From Streptomyces orinoci (GTDB lineage: Bacteria; Actinomycetota; Actinomycetes; Streptomycetales; Streptomycetaceae): DNA of 64,000 nt. The stretch lies in the NCBI RefSeq assembly GCF_003121295.1, contig NZ_PHNC01000008.1, positions 186,001 to 250,000 of the forward strand, in the 5' to 3' direction. A program made the position numbers and the translations under genes. Position 1 is the stretch's first letter; the number at the start of each line of letters is the position of its first letter. Below are positions 56,806 through 64,000 of the stretch, one piece after another. The notes beneath the pieces are model-generated. The model saw only the letters and a list, made by a program, of their open reading frames with translations, ran no database searches and was not told the DNA's origin.

Positions 56806-57714
56806 TCAGAAGTACCCTTCGCGCTTGCGGTCCTCCATGGCGGCCTCGGACAGCTTGTCGTCGGCCCTGGTCGCGCCCCGTTCGGTGAGCCGGGAGGCGG
56901 CGATCTCGGCGATCACCTGCTCCACGGTGGCCGCCTCGGAGTCCACCGCTCCGGTGCAGGACATATCGCCGACGGTGCGGTAGCGCACCATCCGCCGTTG
57001 CAGCGGCTCGTGTTCGCGGGGGCCGCCCCAGGCGCCGGGGGCCAGCCACATGCCGTCGCGGGCGAAGACCTCGCGCTCATGGGCGAAGTAGATCGCGGGC
57101 AGTTCGATCTTCTCCCGGGCGATGTACTGCCAGACATCCAGCTCGGTCCAGTTGGACAGGGGGAAGACCCGGACATGTTCGCCGGGCGCATGGCGGCCGT
57201 TGTACAGCTGCCACAGCTCCGGGCGCTGGCGGCGGGGGTCCCAGGCGCCGAACTCATCGCGCAGCGAGAACACCCGCTCCTTGGCGCGGGCCTTCTCCTC
57301 GTCCCGGCGGCCGCCGCCGAAGACCGCGTCGAAGCGGTGGCGTTCGATGGCGTCCAGCAGCGGCAGGGTCTGCAAGGGGTTGCGGGTGCCGTCGGGCCGT
57401 TCGCGCAGCCGGCCGTCGTCGATGAACTCCTGGACGGAGGCGATATGCAGGCGCAGCCCGTACTCCAGCACGGTGCGGTCCCGGTAGCCCAGCACCTCGG
57501 GGAAGTTGTGCCCGGTGTCCACATGCAGCAGCGGGAAGGGCAGGGCGGCCGGGGCGAATGCCTTACGGGCCAGGTGGAGCATGACGATGGAGTCCTTGCC
57601 GCCGGAGAACAGCAGCACCGGGCGCTCCAGTTCCCCCGCCACCTCGCGGAAGACATGCACCGCCTCGGATTCCAGGGCGTCCAGGTGGGAGAGGGTGTAC
57701 GGGGCCTCGTTCAC
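56806..57714 (-). CDS. cysD: Sulfate adenylyltransferase small subunit
   Basis: 302 residues. PP-loop LLFSGGKDSIVMLHLA, HVDTGHNFPEVL, FGGGRRDEEKARAKER, PLSNWTELDVWQYI and C-terminal MEDRKREGYF. Makes APS from sulfate and ATP with CysN. ATGA overlap with cysC. Confidence 0.95.
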   Translation of the reverse strand: MNEAPYTLSHLDALESEAVHVFREVAGELERPVLLFSGGKDSIVMLHLARKAFAPAALPFPLLHVDTGHNFPEVLGYRDRTVLEYGLRLHIASVQEFIDDGRLRERPDGTRNPLQTLPLLDAIERHRFDAVFGGGRRDEEKARAKERVFSLRDEFGAWDPRRQRPELWQLYNGRHAPGEHVRVFPLSNWTELDVWQYIAREKIELPAIYFAHEREVFARDGMWLAPGAWGGPREHEPLQRRMVRYRTVGDMSCTGAVDSEAATVEQVIAEIAASRLTERGATRADDKLSEAAMEDRKREGYF

Positions 57715-58250
57715 CGGTCCAGCACCCCCCGGCCGGCCAGGAGCCGGTAGACGGCCTCGGCCGACTGCGCCACGGACTGCTGATGGGCGGCGATCCGCAG
57801 ATCGGGTGCGGCCGGTTCCTCATAGGGGTCGTCCACTCCGGTCAGGCCGGATATCTCGCCCGCGGCCTGGCGGGCGTAGAGGCCCTTGACGTCGCGTACC
57901 GAGCAGACTTCCACGGGGGTGGCCACATGCACCTCCAGAAATCCGGTGTCGCGCTGCTGATGGCGCTTGCGGACGGCCTCCCGGGAGTCGGCGTAGGGGG
58001 CGATCACCGGCACCAGGACGGTCACGCCATGCGCGGCGAGCAACTGGGCGACAAATCCGATGCGTTGCACATTGGTGTCGCGGTCGGCGCGGGTGAAGCC
58101 CAGGCCGGCGGAGAGGAATTCGCGGATCTCGTCGCCGTCCAGCACCTCCACCGGGCGCCCCTCGGCGCGCAGCCGGTCCGCCAGGGCGCGGGCGATTGTT
58201 GTCTTGCCCGCGCTCGGCAGGCCGGTGAGCCACACCGTGGCACCAGTCAT
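57711..58250 (-). CDS. cysC: Adenylylsulfate kinase
   Basis: 179 residues. P-loop WLTGLPSAGKTTIARAL, LDGDEIREFLSAGLGFTRAD, RIGFVAQLLAAHGV, KGLYARQAAGEISGLTGVDD. Phosphorylates APS to PAPS. The CysH here has Fe-S cysteines typical of APS reductases, so PAPS may serve sulfation as well as reduction. Confidence 0.95.
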   Translation of the reverse strand: MTGATVWLTGLPSAGKTTIARALADRLRAEGRPVEVLDGDEIREFLSAGLGFTRADRDTNVQRIGFVAQLLAAHGVTVLVPVIAPYADSREAVRKRHQQRDTGFLEVHVATPVEVCSVRDVKGLYARQAAGEISGLTGVDDPYEEPAAPDLRIAAHQQSVAQSAEAVYRLLAGRGVLDR

Positions 58251-58311
58251 CGGGCTACTCCCAGGGTTCGGGCGGTCAACCGGGGTTGGGTGGTCATACG
58301 GGTTCGGGCGG

Positions 58312-58995
58312 TCATCCGTGCAGGCCGCATTCGGTCTTGCCCCGGCCCGCCCAGCGGCCGGCCCGGGGGTCCTCGCCGGCCGTGGTACGGCGGGTGCAGG
58401 GGGCGCAGCCGATGGACGAATAGCCGTCCATCAGCAGCGGGTTGACGAGCACCTGGTGCTCGGCGATATAGGCGTCCACCTGGTCCTGGGTCCAGCGGGC
58501 GATCGGCGCGACCTTGACCTTGCCGCGCCGGGCGTCCCAGCCGACCACGGGGGTGTGGGCGCGGGTGGGGGACTCATCGCGGCGCAGCCCGGTGGCCCAG
58601 GCGTCGTAACCGGCCAGCCCCTCCTGGAGCGGACGGACCTTGCGCAGGGCGCAGCACAGGTCGGGGTCGCGGTCGTGCAGCCGGGGGCCATGGGCGGCGT
58701 CCTGTTCGGCGACGGTCTGGCGCGGGGTGAGGGTGATCACCCGTACGTCCAGCACGGCCGCCACGGCGTCGCGGGTGCCGATGGTCTCGGGGAAGTGGTA
58801 GCCGGTGTCCAGGAACACCACGTCCACGCCGGGGCGGACCCGGGAGGCGAGATGGGCGACCACGGCGTCCTCCATGGAGGAGGTGACACAGAAGCGGGAG
58901 CCGAAGGTGTCGGCGGCCCAGCGCAGGATGTCCGGCGCGGGGGCGTCCTCCAGTTCGCGGCCCGCCCGGACGGCCAGTTGCTCAAGTGCGTTCAT
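58312..58995 (-). CDS. cysH: APS/PAPS reductase with Fe-S cysteines
   Basis: 227 residues from ATG 58995. PP-loop-like TSSMEDAVVAHLA, VFLDTGYHFPET, DLCCALRKVRPLQ, YSSIGCAPCTRR and ECGLHG: the CC...CxxC cluster that binds [4Fe-4S] in assimilatory APS reductases, plus the catalytic Cys at the end. Produces sulfite. ATGA overlap with the preceding zinc-ribbon gene. Confidence 0.93.
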   Translation of the reverse strand: MNALEQLAVRAGRELEDAPAPDILRWAADTFGSRFCVTSSMEDAVVAHLASRVRPGVDVVFLDTGYHFPETIGTRDAVAAVLDVRVITLTPRQTVAEQDAAHGPRLHDRDPDLCCALRKVRPLQEGLAGYDAWATGLRRDESPTRAHTPVVGWDARRGKVKVAPIARWTQDQVDAYIAEHQVLVNPLLMDGYSSIGCAPCTRRTTAGEDPRAGRWAGRGKTECGLHG

Positions 58996-59159
58996 CGCGG
59001 CGGCTCCTGGGGTGTGGTGCGGGCGAGCAGGCCGAGGAAGGAGAGCCGGAAGGCCCGGTTGCAGGCGGCGCATTCCCAGGCGCCATGGCCCTGTTCGCCG
59101 GGGCGCAGGTCCTCGTCCCCGCAGTAGGGGCAGTAGAAGGGGGCGGCGCGCTCGCTCAC
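58992..59159 (-). CDS. Small zinc-ribbon protein between cysI and cysH
   Basis: 55 residues, GTG 59159. Two pairs FYCPYCGDED and WECAACNRAF make a zinc ribbon or rubredoxin-like knuckle; the tail RLSFLGLLAR is amphipathic. It overlaps cysI by GTGA and cysH by ATGA, so expression is locked to both. I recall a similar short gene at this place in other Streptomyces. It could be an electron carrier or assembly factor; unproven. Confidence 0.85.
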   Translation of the reverse strand: MSERAAPFYCPYCGDEDLRPGEQGHGAWECAACNRAFRLSFLGLLARTTPQEPPR

Positions 59160-60850
59160 TGGAGATCCCCCTCGTCCGCGCGGGCCGCCCAGGCGGCGAA
59201 CCGCTCGCCGTCCAGGCGCTGTTGGAGGTAGCGCCGCAGCAGGCGTTCCAGATAGTCCGGCAGCCCGGCCGAAGTGACCTTCAGGCCACGGACCTTGCGG
59301 CCGAAGCCGGGGGTCAGGCCCAGCGCACCGCCCAGGTGCACCTGGTAGCCCTCGACCTGGTTGCCGTGCTTGTCCAGGACCAGCTGGCCCTTGAGACCGA
59401 TGTCCGCCACCTGGATACGGGCGCAGGCGTTGGGGCAGCCGTTGACATTGATGGTGAGGGGCTCGTCGAACTCCGGCAGGCGGCGCTCCAGTTCGTCGAT
59501 GAGCGAGGCGCCGCGCGCCTTGGTCTCCACAATGGCCAGCTTGCAGAACTCGATGCCGGTGCAGGCCATGGTGCCGCGCCGGAAGGGGGAGGGGCTGACC
59601 CGCAGGTCCAGTGCCTCCAGCCCGGCCACCAGGGAGTCCACCTGCTCCTCGGCCACATCGAGCACGATCATCTTCTGCTCGGCGGTGGTGCGCAGGCGGC
59701 CGGAGCCATGGGCGGCGGCCAGTTCGGCGACCTTGGTCAGGGTGGCGCCGTCCACCCGGCCCACCCGGGGCGCGAAGCCGATGTAGTAGCGGCCGTCGCG
59801 CTGGCGGTGGACGCCCACATGGTCCCGCCAGCGCTCCACCGGCTGTCCGGGCGGCGGCCCGTCCGCCAGGGCGCGGCCCAGGTACTCCTGCTCGAGCACC
59901 CGGCGGAACTTCTCCGCGCCCCAGTCGGCGACCAGGAACTTCAGCCGGGCGCGGTTGCGCAGCCGCCGGTAGCCGTAGTCGCGGAAGATCCCGATGACCC
60001 CGGCGAACACATCCGGCACCTCGGACAGCGGGACCCAGGCGCCCAGCCGCACCCCGAGCCTGGGGTTGGTGGACAGCCCGCCGCCGGCCCAGAGGTCGAA
60101 GCCGGGGCCGAGCTCGGGGTGGCGTACGCCGACAAAGGCCACGTCATTGATCTCATGGGCCACGTCCAGCAGCGGTGAGCCCGAGATGGCGGTCTTGAAC
60201 TTGCGGGGCAGGTTGGAGAATTGGGGGTTGCCGATAAAGCGGCGGTGGATCTCCTCGATGGCGGGGGTGCCGTCGATGATCTCGTCCTCGGCTATCCCGG
60301 CCACCGGGGACCCCAGGATCACCCGGGGAGTGTCACCGCAGGCTTCCGTGGTGGACAGGCCCACCGCCTCCAGCCGCCGCCAGATCTCCGGCACATCCTC
60401 GATCCGGATCCAGTGGTACTGGATGTTCTGCCGGTCGGTGATGTCCGCGGTGCCGCGGGCGAACTCCTGGGAGACCTCGCCGATCACCCTCAGCTGCTCG
60501 GTGGTCAGCCGGCCGCCGTCGATGCGCACCCGGAGCATAAAGAACTCGTCGTCCAGCTCCTCGGGGGCCAGCACCGCGGTCTTGCCGCCGTCGATGCCCG
60601 GCTTGCGCTGGGTGTACAGCCCCCACCAGCGCATCCGGCCGCGCAGATCGCTGGGGTCGATGGAGTGGAAGCCCGCCTTGGCATAGACCGTCTCAATGCG
60701 TGTCCGCACATTGAGACCGTCATCGTCCTTCTTGATCTGCTCATTGGAGTTCAGCGGGGTGAAGTGGCCAACGGCCCACTGGCCTTCGCCACGATGGCGG
60801 CCGGTCTTGCGCCCGGGCCGGGCGGTGGGGGAATCGGCGGTGGCAGCCAT
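59156..60850 (-). CDS. cysI: Ferredoxin-dependent sulfite (nitrite/sulfite) reductase
   Basis: 564 residues. Two ferredoxin-like halves with sirohaem/[4Fe-4S] motif ACTGIEFCKLAIVETK and NVNGCPNACARIQVAD, plus DRQNIQYHWIRIEDVPEIW. Reduces sulfite to sulfide. First structural gene of the operon; a leader peptide gene lies about 200 nt upstream. Confidence 0.93.
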   Translation of the reverse strand: MAATADSPTARPGRKTGRHRGEGQWAVGHFTPLNSNEQIKKDDDGLNVRTRIETVYAKAGFHSIDPSDLRGRMRWWGLYTQRKPGIDGGKTAVLAPEELDDEFFMLRVRIDGGRLTTEQLRVIGEVSQEFARGTADITDRQNIQYHWIRIEDVPEIWRRLEAVGLSTTEACGDTPRVILGSPVAGIAEDEIIDGTPAIEEIHRRFIGNPQFSNLPRKFKTAISGSPLLDVAHEINDVAFVGVRHPELGPGFDLWAGGGLSTNPRLGVRLGAWVPLSEVPDVFAGVIGIFRDYGYRRLRNRARLKFLVADWGAEKFRRVLEQEYLGRALADGPPPGQPVERWRDHVGVHRQRDGRYYIGFAPRVGRVDGATLTKVAELAAAHGSGRLRTTAEQKMIVLDVAEEQVDSLVAGLEALDLRVSPSPFRRGTMACTGIEFCKLAIVETKARGASLIDELERRLPEFDEPLTINVNGCPNACARIQVADIGLKGQLVLDKHGNQVEGYQVHLGGALGLTPGFGRKVRGLKVTSAGLPDYLERLLRRYLQQRLDGERFAAWAARADEGDLQ

Positions 60851-61046
60851 GGCGATCTGGTCCTTCTTCGGGTCCGGTCAAGGGCCTTGGGGCAGCGCGC
60901 GGCCATGCAAGGTCACCCCATGGATGACCTGCGGATATGCCAAATGCGCTGCCGGGCGCGGAAGGCCGGGGCGAGGCGAGGCGCGGGGAAGGGCCGCCGG
61001 TCCACGGCGATGGGGACGGCGGGCGGGAACGGCGGGGCTGAGGCTG

Positions 61047-61130
61047 TCAGCGCGCCGGACAGATGGCGCTGGACACGCGGACGAGATCGACGTGACGCCG
61101 ACTCACCAAGGCAACTCCAGCTCGGGACAT
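61047..61130 (-). CDS. Cys-operon leader peptide (27 residues)
   Basis: MSRAGVALVSRRHVDLVRVS then SAICPAR. It has the SRRHVDLVRV core of the short leader peptides found ahead of sulfur-metabolism genes in actinobacteria, with a single Cys four residues from the end, as expected of cysteine-dependent attenuation. Lies 197 nt upstream of cysI on the same strand, with GC-rich potential stems between. Confidence 0.75.
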   Translation of the reverse strand: MSRAGVALVSRRHVDLVRVSSAICPAR

Positions 61131-61224
61131 GACCGAAGCGTGGCATGGGGTGCTCCGGCCAGTCCACAGTTGTCCGTATGGTGAACGACTAAGTTTTGCA
61201 ATATGAGACGGCTTACCGGTCCCG

Positions 61225-61818
61225 CTACCCGGCGGAGCCCTGGAAGGCGCCCGGCCATGGGCCGGGGGTGGGCGCCTGGGGCTCGTCCTCGGTCCTGATG
61301 TCGAAGACCTTGAAGCCGCGCCGCTCATAGTTGGCCAGGGCGTGCGGGCCGTCCTTGCTGCAGGTGTGCACCCAGACCCGGCGGGTGGGTGCCAACTCCG
61401 GCCAGCGCTCGGCCAGATCCCAGGCCCGGGCGGTGCCGAAGGACAGCAGCAGGCCCCCGAGACGGCGGCCGCGGAAGGCGGGCAGCAGCCCGAAGTAGGT
61501 GATTTCCACCGTCGCTTCGGGCTGGGCCTCCAACTCGATATAGCCGGCCGGGGTGCCGTGCTCATGGAGCACCCAGGTCTCCACCCCCGGCCGCCGCAGG
61601 AACTCCTGCCAGCGCGTGTATGTCCACGGCAGCCGGTCCGTCCAGTGCAGATCGCCGCCCACGGCGGTGTAGAGAAACCGGCTGAACTCCGGTGCGGGCA
61701 CCTCGGCCCGGGCGATGGTGACCCCGTCCGGGGCACCGGGCCCGGCGGCCGGGGTGAACTCTTCCGGCGAGGTCATCTGCAACGACCATGTGGTCACGGC
61801 AATGGTCCTGTTACTCAT
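61225..61818 (-). CDS. GNAT-family N-acetyltransferase
   Basis: 197 residues from ATG 61818. GNAT core: PAGYIELEAQPEATVEITYF, GLLPAFRGRRLGGLLLSFGT (acetyl-CoA loop RGRRLG) and HTCSKDGPHALANYERRGFK. Substrate unknown. The gene lies just upstream of the cys leader on the same strand, but a promoter region separates them. Confidence 0.88.
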   Translation of the reverse strand: MSNRTIAVTTWSLQMTSPEEFTPAAGPGAPDGVTIARAEVPAPEFSRFLYTAVGGDLHWTDRLPWTYTRWQEFLRRPGVETWVLHEHGTPAGYIELEAQPEATVEITYFGLLPAFRGRRLGGLLLSFGTARAWDLAERWPELAPTRRVWVHTCSKDGPHALANYERRGFKVFDIRTEDEPQAPTPGPWPGAFQGSAG

Positions 61819-61941
61819 GATCCTCACCCAATCACGCGGTTTCCCGGCGCCGCCCGGAACCTCCCCCACCGGCCCCGGCCGGCCGCCTGGCCTGCGGGCC
61901 GCCGGATGAACCGACCCCTTGGCGGCGGATACGGTTAGGCC

Positions 61942-63096
61942 GTGCAGGCAGCAAACGAACCACCCGGTCAAGGCACCGGCAGGCTCCACAGGGCACGCGC
62001 CCTGTACCGAAATGTCTCCAAACGCAGGCTGGCTTGGCTCCTGCTCAAGGACACGGTCAACTCATGCATGGAGTACCGGGTCACCGGACTCGCCGCCGAG
62101 GCCGCCTTCTTCACCCTGCTGTCACTGCCGCCACTGCTGCTGGCCCTGGTCGGCCTGCTCGGCTACCTCGACGACTGGTTCGGCACCCACACCATCACCG
62201 GCCTCCAGCAGAACATCATCAAGGCGTCCACGGCGGTGCTCTCCCAGAAGGGCGTCACCGAGATCACCCAGCCGCTGCTCAACGATGTGGAGAAGGGCAG
62301 CCGGCGGCTGGACATCGTCTCGCTGGGCTTTGTGATCGCCCTGTGGTCCGGCTCCCGGGCGGTCAATGTCTTTGTGGAGACCATCACCATCATGTACGGG
62401 CTGGAGGGCAAGCGCGGCATCGTACGCACCCGGCTGCTGGCCTTCCTGCTCTACATGGTGGCCCTGCTCATCGGCTCCCTGGTGCTGCCACTGCTGGTGG
62501 CCGGGCCCGAGACGGCGGTGACCATGGTGCCCTGGAGCGCCAATGTGATGTGGGTGCTGTACTGGCCGGTGGTCATCGGGCTGTCCATCGCCTTTCTGAC
62601 CACCCTCTACCACGTCTCGGTGCCGGTCCGTTCGCCCTGGCAGGAGGACATTCCCGGGGCCTGGGTGGCGCTGGGGATGTGGGTGCTGGGCTCCTTCCTG
62701 CTGCGCGTCTACCTCACTCACACCATCGAGGGACCCACCATCTACGGCTCGCTGGCCGCGCCCATCGCGGTGCTGCTGTGGATCGGGGTCTCCGCCTTCG
62801 CGGTGCTGGTGGGGGCGGCGGTCAATGCCGCGATCGACCGGGTGTGGCCCTCGGTGGCCACCGCCGCCGCCCGCGCCGAGGTGGACCGGCGCAAGGAGGC
62901 GGTCGCCGCCCAGGCCGCGGCGGAACGGGCCGCGCTGGCCCTGGTCCATGAGCTGGAGGACGACCCCGCGGACCGCGAGCCGCCCTCCGAATTCCCCGAG
63001 CGCTGGGCCCAGTTCCTGCCCCCCGAGGACGTACGCTCGCGCATCCAGCCCGAGCGGCCACAGCCGCCGAAACGGGCCAAACACCGCAAGCGGTGA
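61942..63096 (+). CDS. YihY/BrkB-family membrane protein
   Basis: 384 residues from GTG 61942. Six membrane segments (AAFFTLLSLPPLLLALVGLL, LGFVIALWSGSRAVNVFVE, LLAFLLYMVALLIGSLVLPL, VMWVLYWPVVIGLSIAFL and others) of the YihY/virulence-factor BrkB family; long charged C-terminal tail (about 300-384). Often misnamed ribonuclease BN. No ribosome site; TACGGT/TAGGCC just upstream suggests a leaderless message. Function unknown. Confidence 0.88.
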   Translation: MQAANEPPGQGTGRLHRARALYRNVSKRRLAWLLLKDTVNSCMEYRVTGLAAEAAFFTLLSLPPLLLALVGLLGYLDDWFGTHTITGLQQNIIKASTAVLSQKGVTEITQPLLNDVEKGSRRLDIVSLGFVIALWSGSRAVNVFVETITIMYGLEGKRGIVRTRLLAFLLYMVALLIGSLVLPLLVAGPETAVTMVPWSANVMWVLYWPVVIGLSIAFLTTLYHVSVPVRSPWQEDIPGAWVALGMWVLGSFLLRVYLTHTIEGPTIYGSLAAPIAVLLWIGVSAFAVLVGAAVNAAIDRVWPSVATAAARAEVDRRKEAVAAQAAAERAALALVHELEDDPADREPPSEFPERWAQFLPPEDVRSRIQPERPQPPKRAKHRKR

Positions 63097-63104
63097 GCAG
63101 GCTG

Positions 63105-63152
63105 GGCGGCGGTGGCCCGCGCCGGGAAAACCGGTCGCGGGCCGCCGCCGCC
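63105..63152 (+). terminator. GC-rich hairpin after the YihY gene
   Basis: GGCGGTGGCCCGCGCCGG pairs with CCGGTCGCGGGCCGCCGCC across an AAAA-containing loop. Probable terminator between the YihY gene and the rsgA unit. Confidence 0.7.
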
Positions 63153-63158
63153 CGCGCC

Positions 63159-63164
63159 TAGAGT
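63159..63164 (+). promoter_or_regulatory. -10 element upstream of the rsgA unit
   Basis: TAGAGT fits the housekeeping -10; no clear -35. About 20 nt upstream of GGAGGTGA at 63189. Confidence 0.4.
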
Positions 63165-63203
63165 CGCGCTCGCACGCACACCACCACAGGAGGTGAGAAC
63201 GGG

Positions 63204-63332
63204 ATGACTGCCGTTACCACGGGCGCCGCCCGCATTCACAAGCAGCAACTCTCACCCTCCCTCCTGAAGGATCACAGTGATCACCGAGCCGCATCCGCTC
63301 ACCCCCTACGGCTGGGACGCATACTTCGCTGA
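63204..63332 (+). CDS. Short upstream ORF overlapping the rsgA start
   Basis: 42 codons (MTAVTTGAARIHKQQLSPSL then basic residues). It has the best ribosome site nearby, GGAGGTGA at 7 nt, yet rsgA starts inside it in another frame at 63277. It may be a translated leader that controls rsgA, or chance. Family unknown. Confidence 0.4.
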   Translation: MTAVTTGAARIHKQQLSPSLLKDHSDHRAASAHPLRLGRILR

Positions 63333-64000
63333 CCGCTTCGCGACCCACGCCGCGCCCTCCGTGTCCCCCGGCCGCATCGTCCGGGTGGACCGCGGCCGCT
63401 GCGATGTGGTCGTCGCCGACGGCCCGCGGCCACGCACCCTCCAGGCCGGCACCGCCCATGTCACCACCGGCGACCCGCTGAACATCATGTGCACCGGCGA
63501 CTGGGCGGCCGTGGACCTGGCCGAGCTCCAGATCCGGGCCCTGCTGCCACGGCGGACCGCCTTCGTCCGCTCCACCTCCTCCAAGCGCTCCGAGGGCCAG
63601 GTGCTGGCCGCCAATGTGGACCGGGCGCTGATCGCGGTACCGCTCAGCGCCGACCTCGACCTTGGCCGCACCGAGCGCTTTCTCGCCCTGGCCTGGGAGT
63701 CCGGCGCGGAACCGGTCCTGGTGCTGACCAAGGCGGACCTGGTGGGGCCCCAGGTGCTGGAGCATCTGCTGGCCGACACCCGGGCCGTGGCGCCGGGCGC
63801 CCGGGTCCTCGCGGTCAGCGCCGAGACCGGCAGTGGCATCGGAGAGCTCGCCGCCGTGCTCGCCGGCGGCACCTGCGCCCTGCTGGGCGTCTCCGGCGCC
63901 GGCAAGTCCACCCTGGCCAATGCGCTGGCCGGTGCCGAGGCCCAGCAGGTACAGGCGATCCGGGACCGGGACGGCAAGGGCCGCCACACCACGACCACCC
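63277..64000 (+). CDS. rsgA: Ribosome small-subunit-dependent GTPase RsgA, 3' end beyond window
   Basis: The first 241 residues are visible, from GTG 63277 (GAAGG 7 nt upstream). N-terminal OB-like domain (SPGRIVRVDRGRCDVVVADG), then the circularly permuted GTPase order: NVDRALIAVPL, G4 VLVLTKADL, G5 VSAETGSG, G1 LLGVSGAGKSTLANAL. It assists late 30S maturation. Zn-binding C-terminus is off the window. Confidence 0.9.
   Translation, partial: MITEPHPLTPYGWDAYFADRFATHAAPSVSPGRIVRVDRGRCDVVVADGPRPRTLQAGTAHVTTGDPLNIMCTGDWAAVDLAELQIRALLPRRTAFVRSTSSKRSEGQVLAANVDRALIAVPLSADLDLGRTERFLALAWESGAEPVLVLTKADLVGPQVLEHLLADTRAVAPGARVLAVSAETGSGIGELAAVLAGGTCALLGVSGAGKSTLANALAGAEAQQVQAIRDRDGKGRHTTTT

Noticed and set aside
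1..64000. CRISPR array, tRNA genes, insertion sequences or prophage
   Set aside because: No regularly spaced repeats, cloverleaf sequences, transposase or integrase motifs were seen on either strand.

Overview
High-GC actinomycete chromosome, almost certainly Streptomyces. The evidence is the base composition, frequent GTG starts, ATGA/GTGA gene overlaps, a DUF5753-HTH/DUF397 pair, twin-arginine and lipoprotein signals, a treX-treY-treZ set and a split cys sulfate-assimilation operon. No tRNA, rRNA, CRISPR array or insertion sequence was recognised. All calls come from reading the sequence; no searches were run.

Layout. (1) 1-13.1 kb is the edge of a natural-product cluster. A giant NRPS gene (minus strand, running off the left edge) reads C-A(Thr code)-T, C-A-KR-T, C-A-(KR...). 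The last two modules look like alpha-keto-acid modules that deliver 2-hydroxy acids. Divergent from it is a small ECF-type sigma factor. Together these resemble antimycin-family depsipeptide loci (antC/antA), here with at least two keto-acid modules as in ring-expanded relatives such as neoantimycin. (2) 13.2-24.8 kb is mostly conserved chromosome: HTH/TPR regulator, Pth2-like protein, polysaccharide deacetylase, ZapE ATPase, RibD-C reductase, ABC exporter pair, two-component system, murC and msrB. (3) 24.8-38.6 kb is a mosaic region: an antitoxin with a truncated PIN toxin, two CPP-cysteine (I36-like) proteins, a frameshifted lipoamide-dehydrogenase-like gene, a LysR gene, a Nudix-fold protein with a broken Nudix box, and a DUF5753/DUF397 pair. 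It also holds a candidate RiPP locus (47-residue acidic precursor-like peptide plus JmjC/cupin oxygenase, with a secreted M28 peptidase next to it), a decayed treY 3' end and a molybdopterin oxidoreductase. treZ (28 kb) is separated from treY-glgX (38.6-43.1 kb) by this material. (4) 43.4-51.6 kb holds a HEPN-domain protein, a DEDDh exonuclease, an APH-fold kinase, a DUF402 protein, a secreted subtilase, an NmrA/MarR divergent pair and an alpha/beta-hydrolase relic. (5) 51.7-61.1 kb is an assimilatory sulfate operon on the minus strand: leader peptide, cysI, zinc-ribbon protein, cysH, cysC, cysD, cysN, a sulfonate/sulfate-type ABC importer and a CbiX-like chelatase. (6) 61.2-64 kb carries a GNAT protein, a YihY protein and the start of rsgA.

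Five copies of a GC-rich palindromic intergenic repeat (14.7, 16.4, 45.5, 46.6 and 46.7 kb) tie otherwise unrelated regions together; one supplies the apparent start codon of a lipoprotein gene. The most interesting candidates are the short peptide/JmjC operon inside the split trehalose locus, the extended antimycin-type NRPS with duplicated keto-acid modules, and the treY fossil that records how the region was rearranged.
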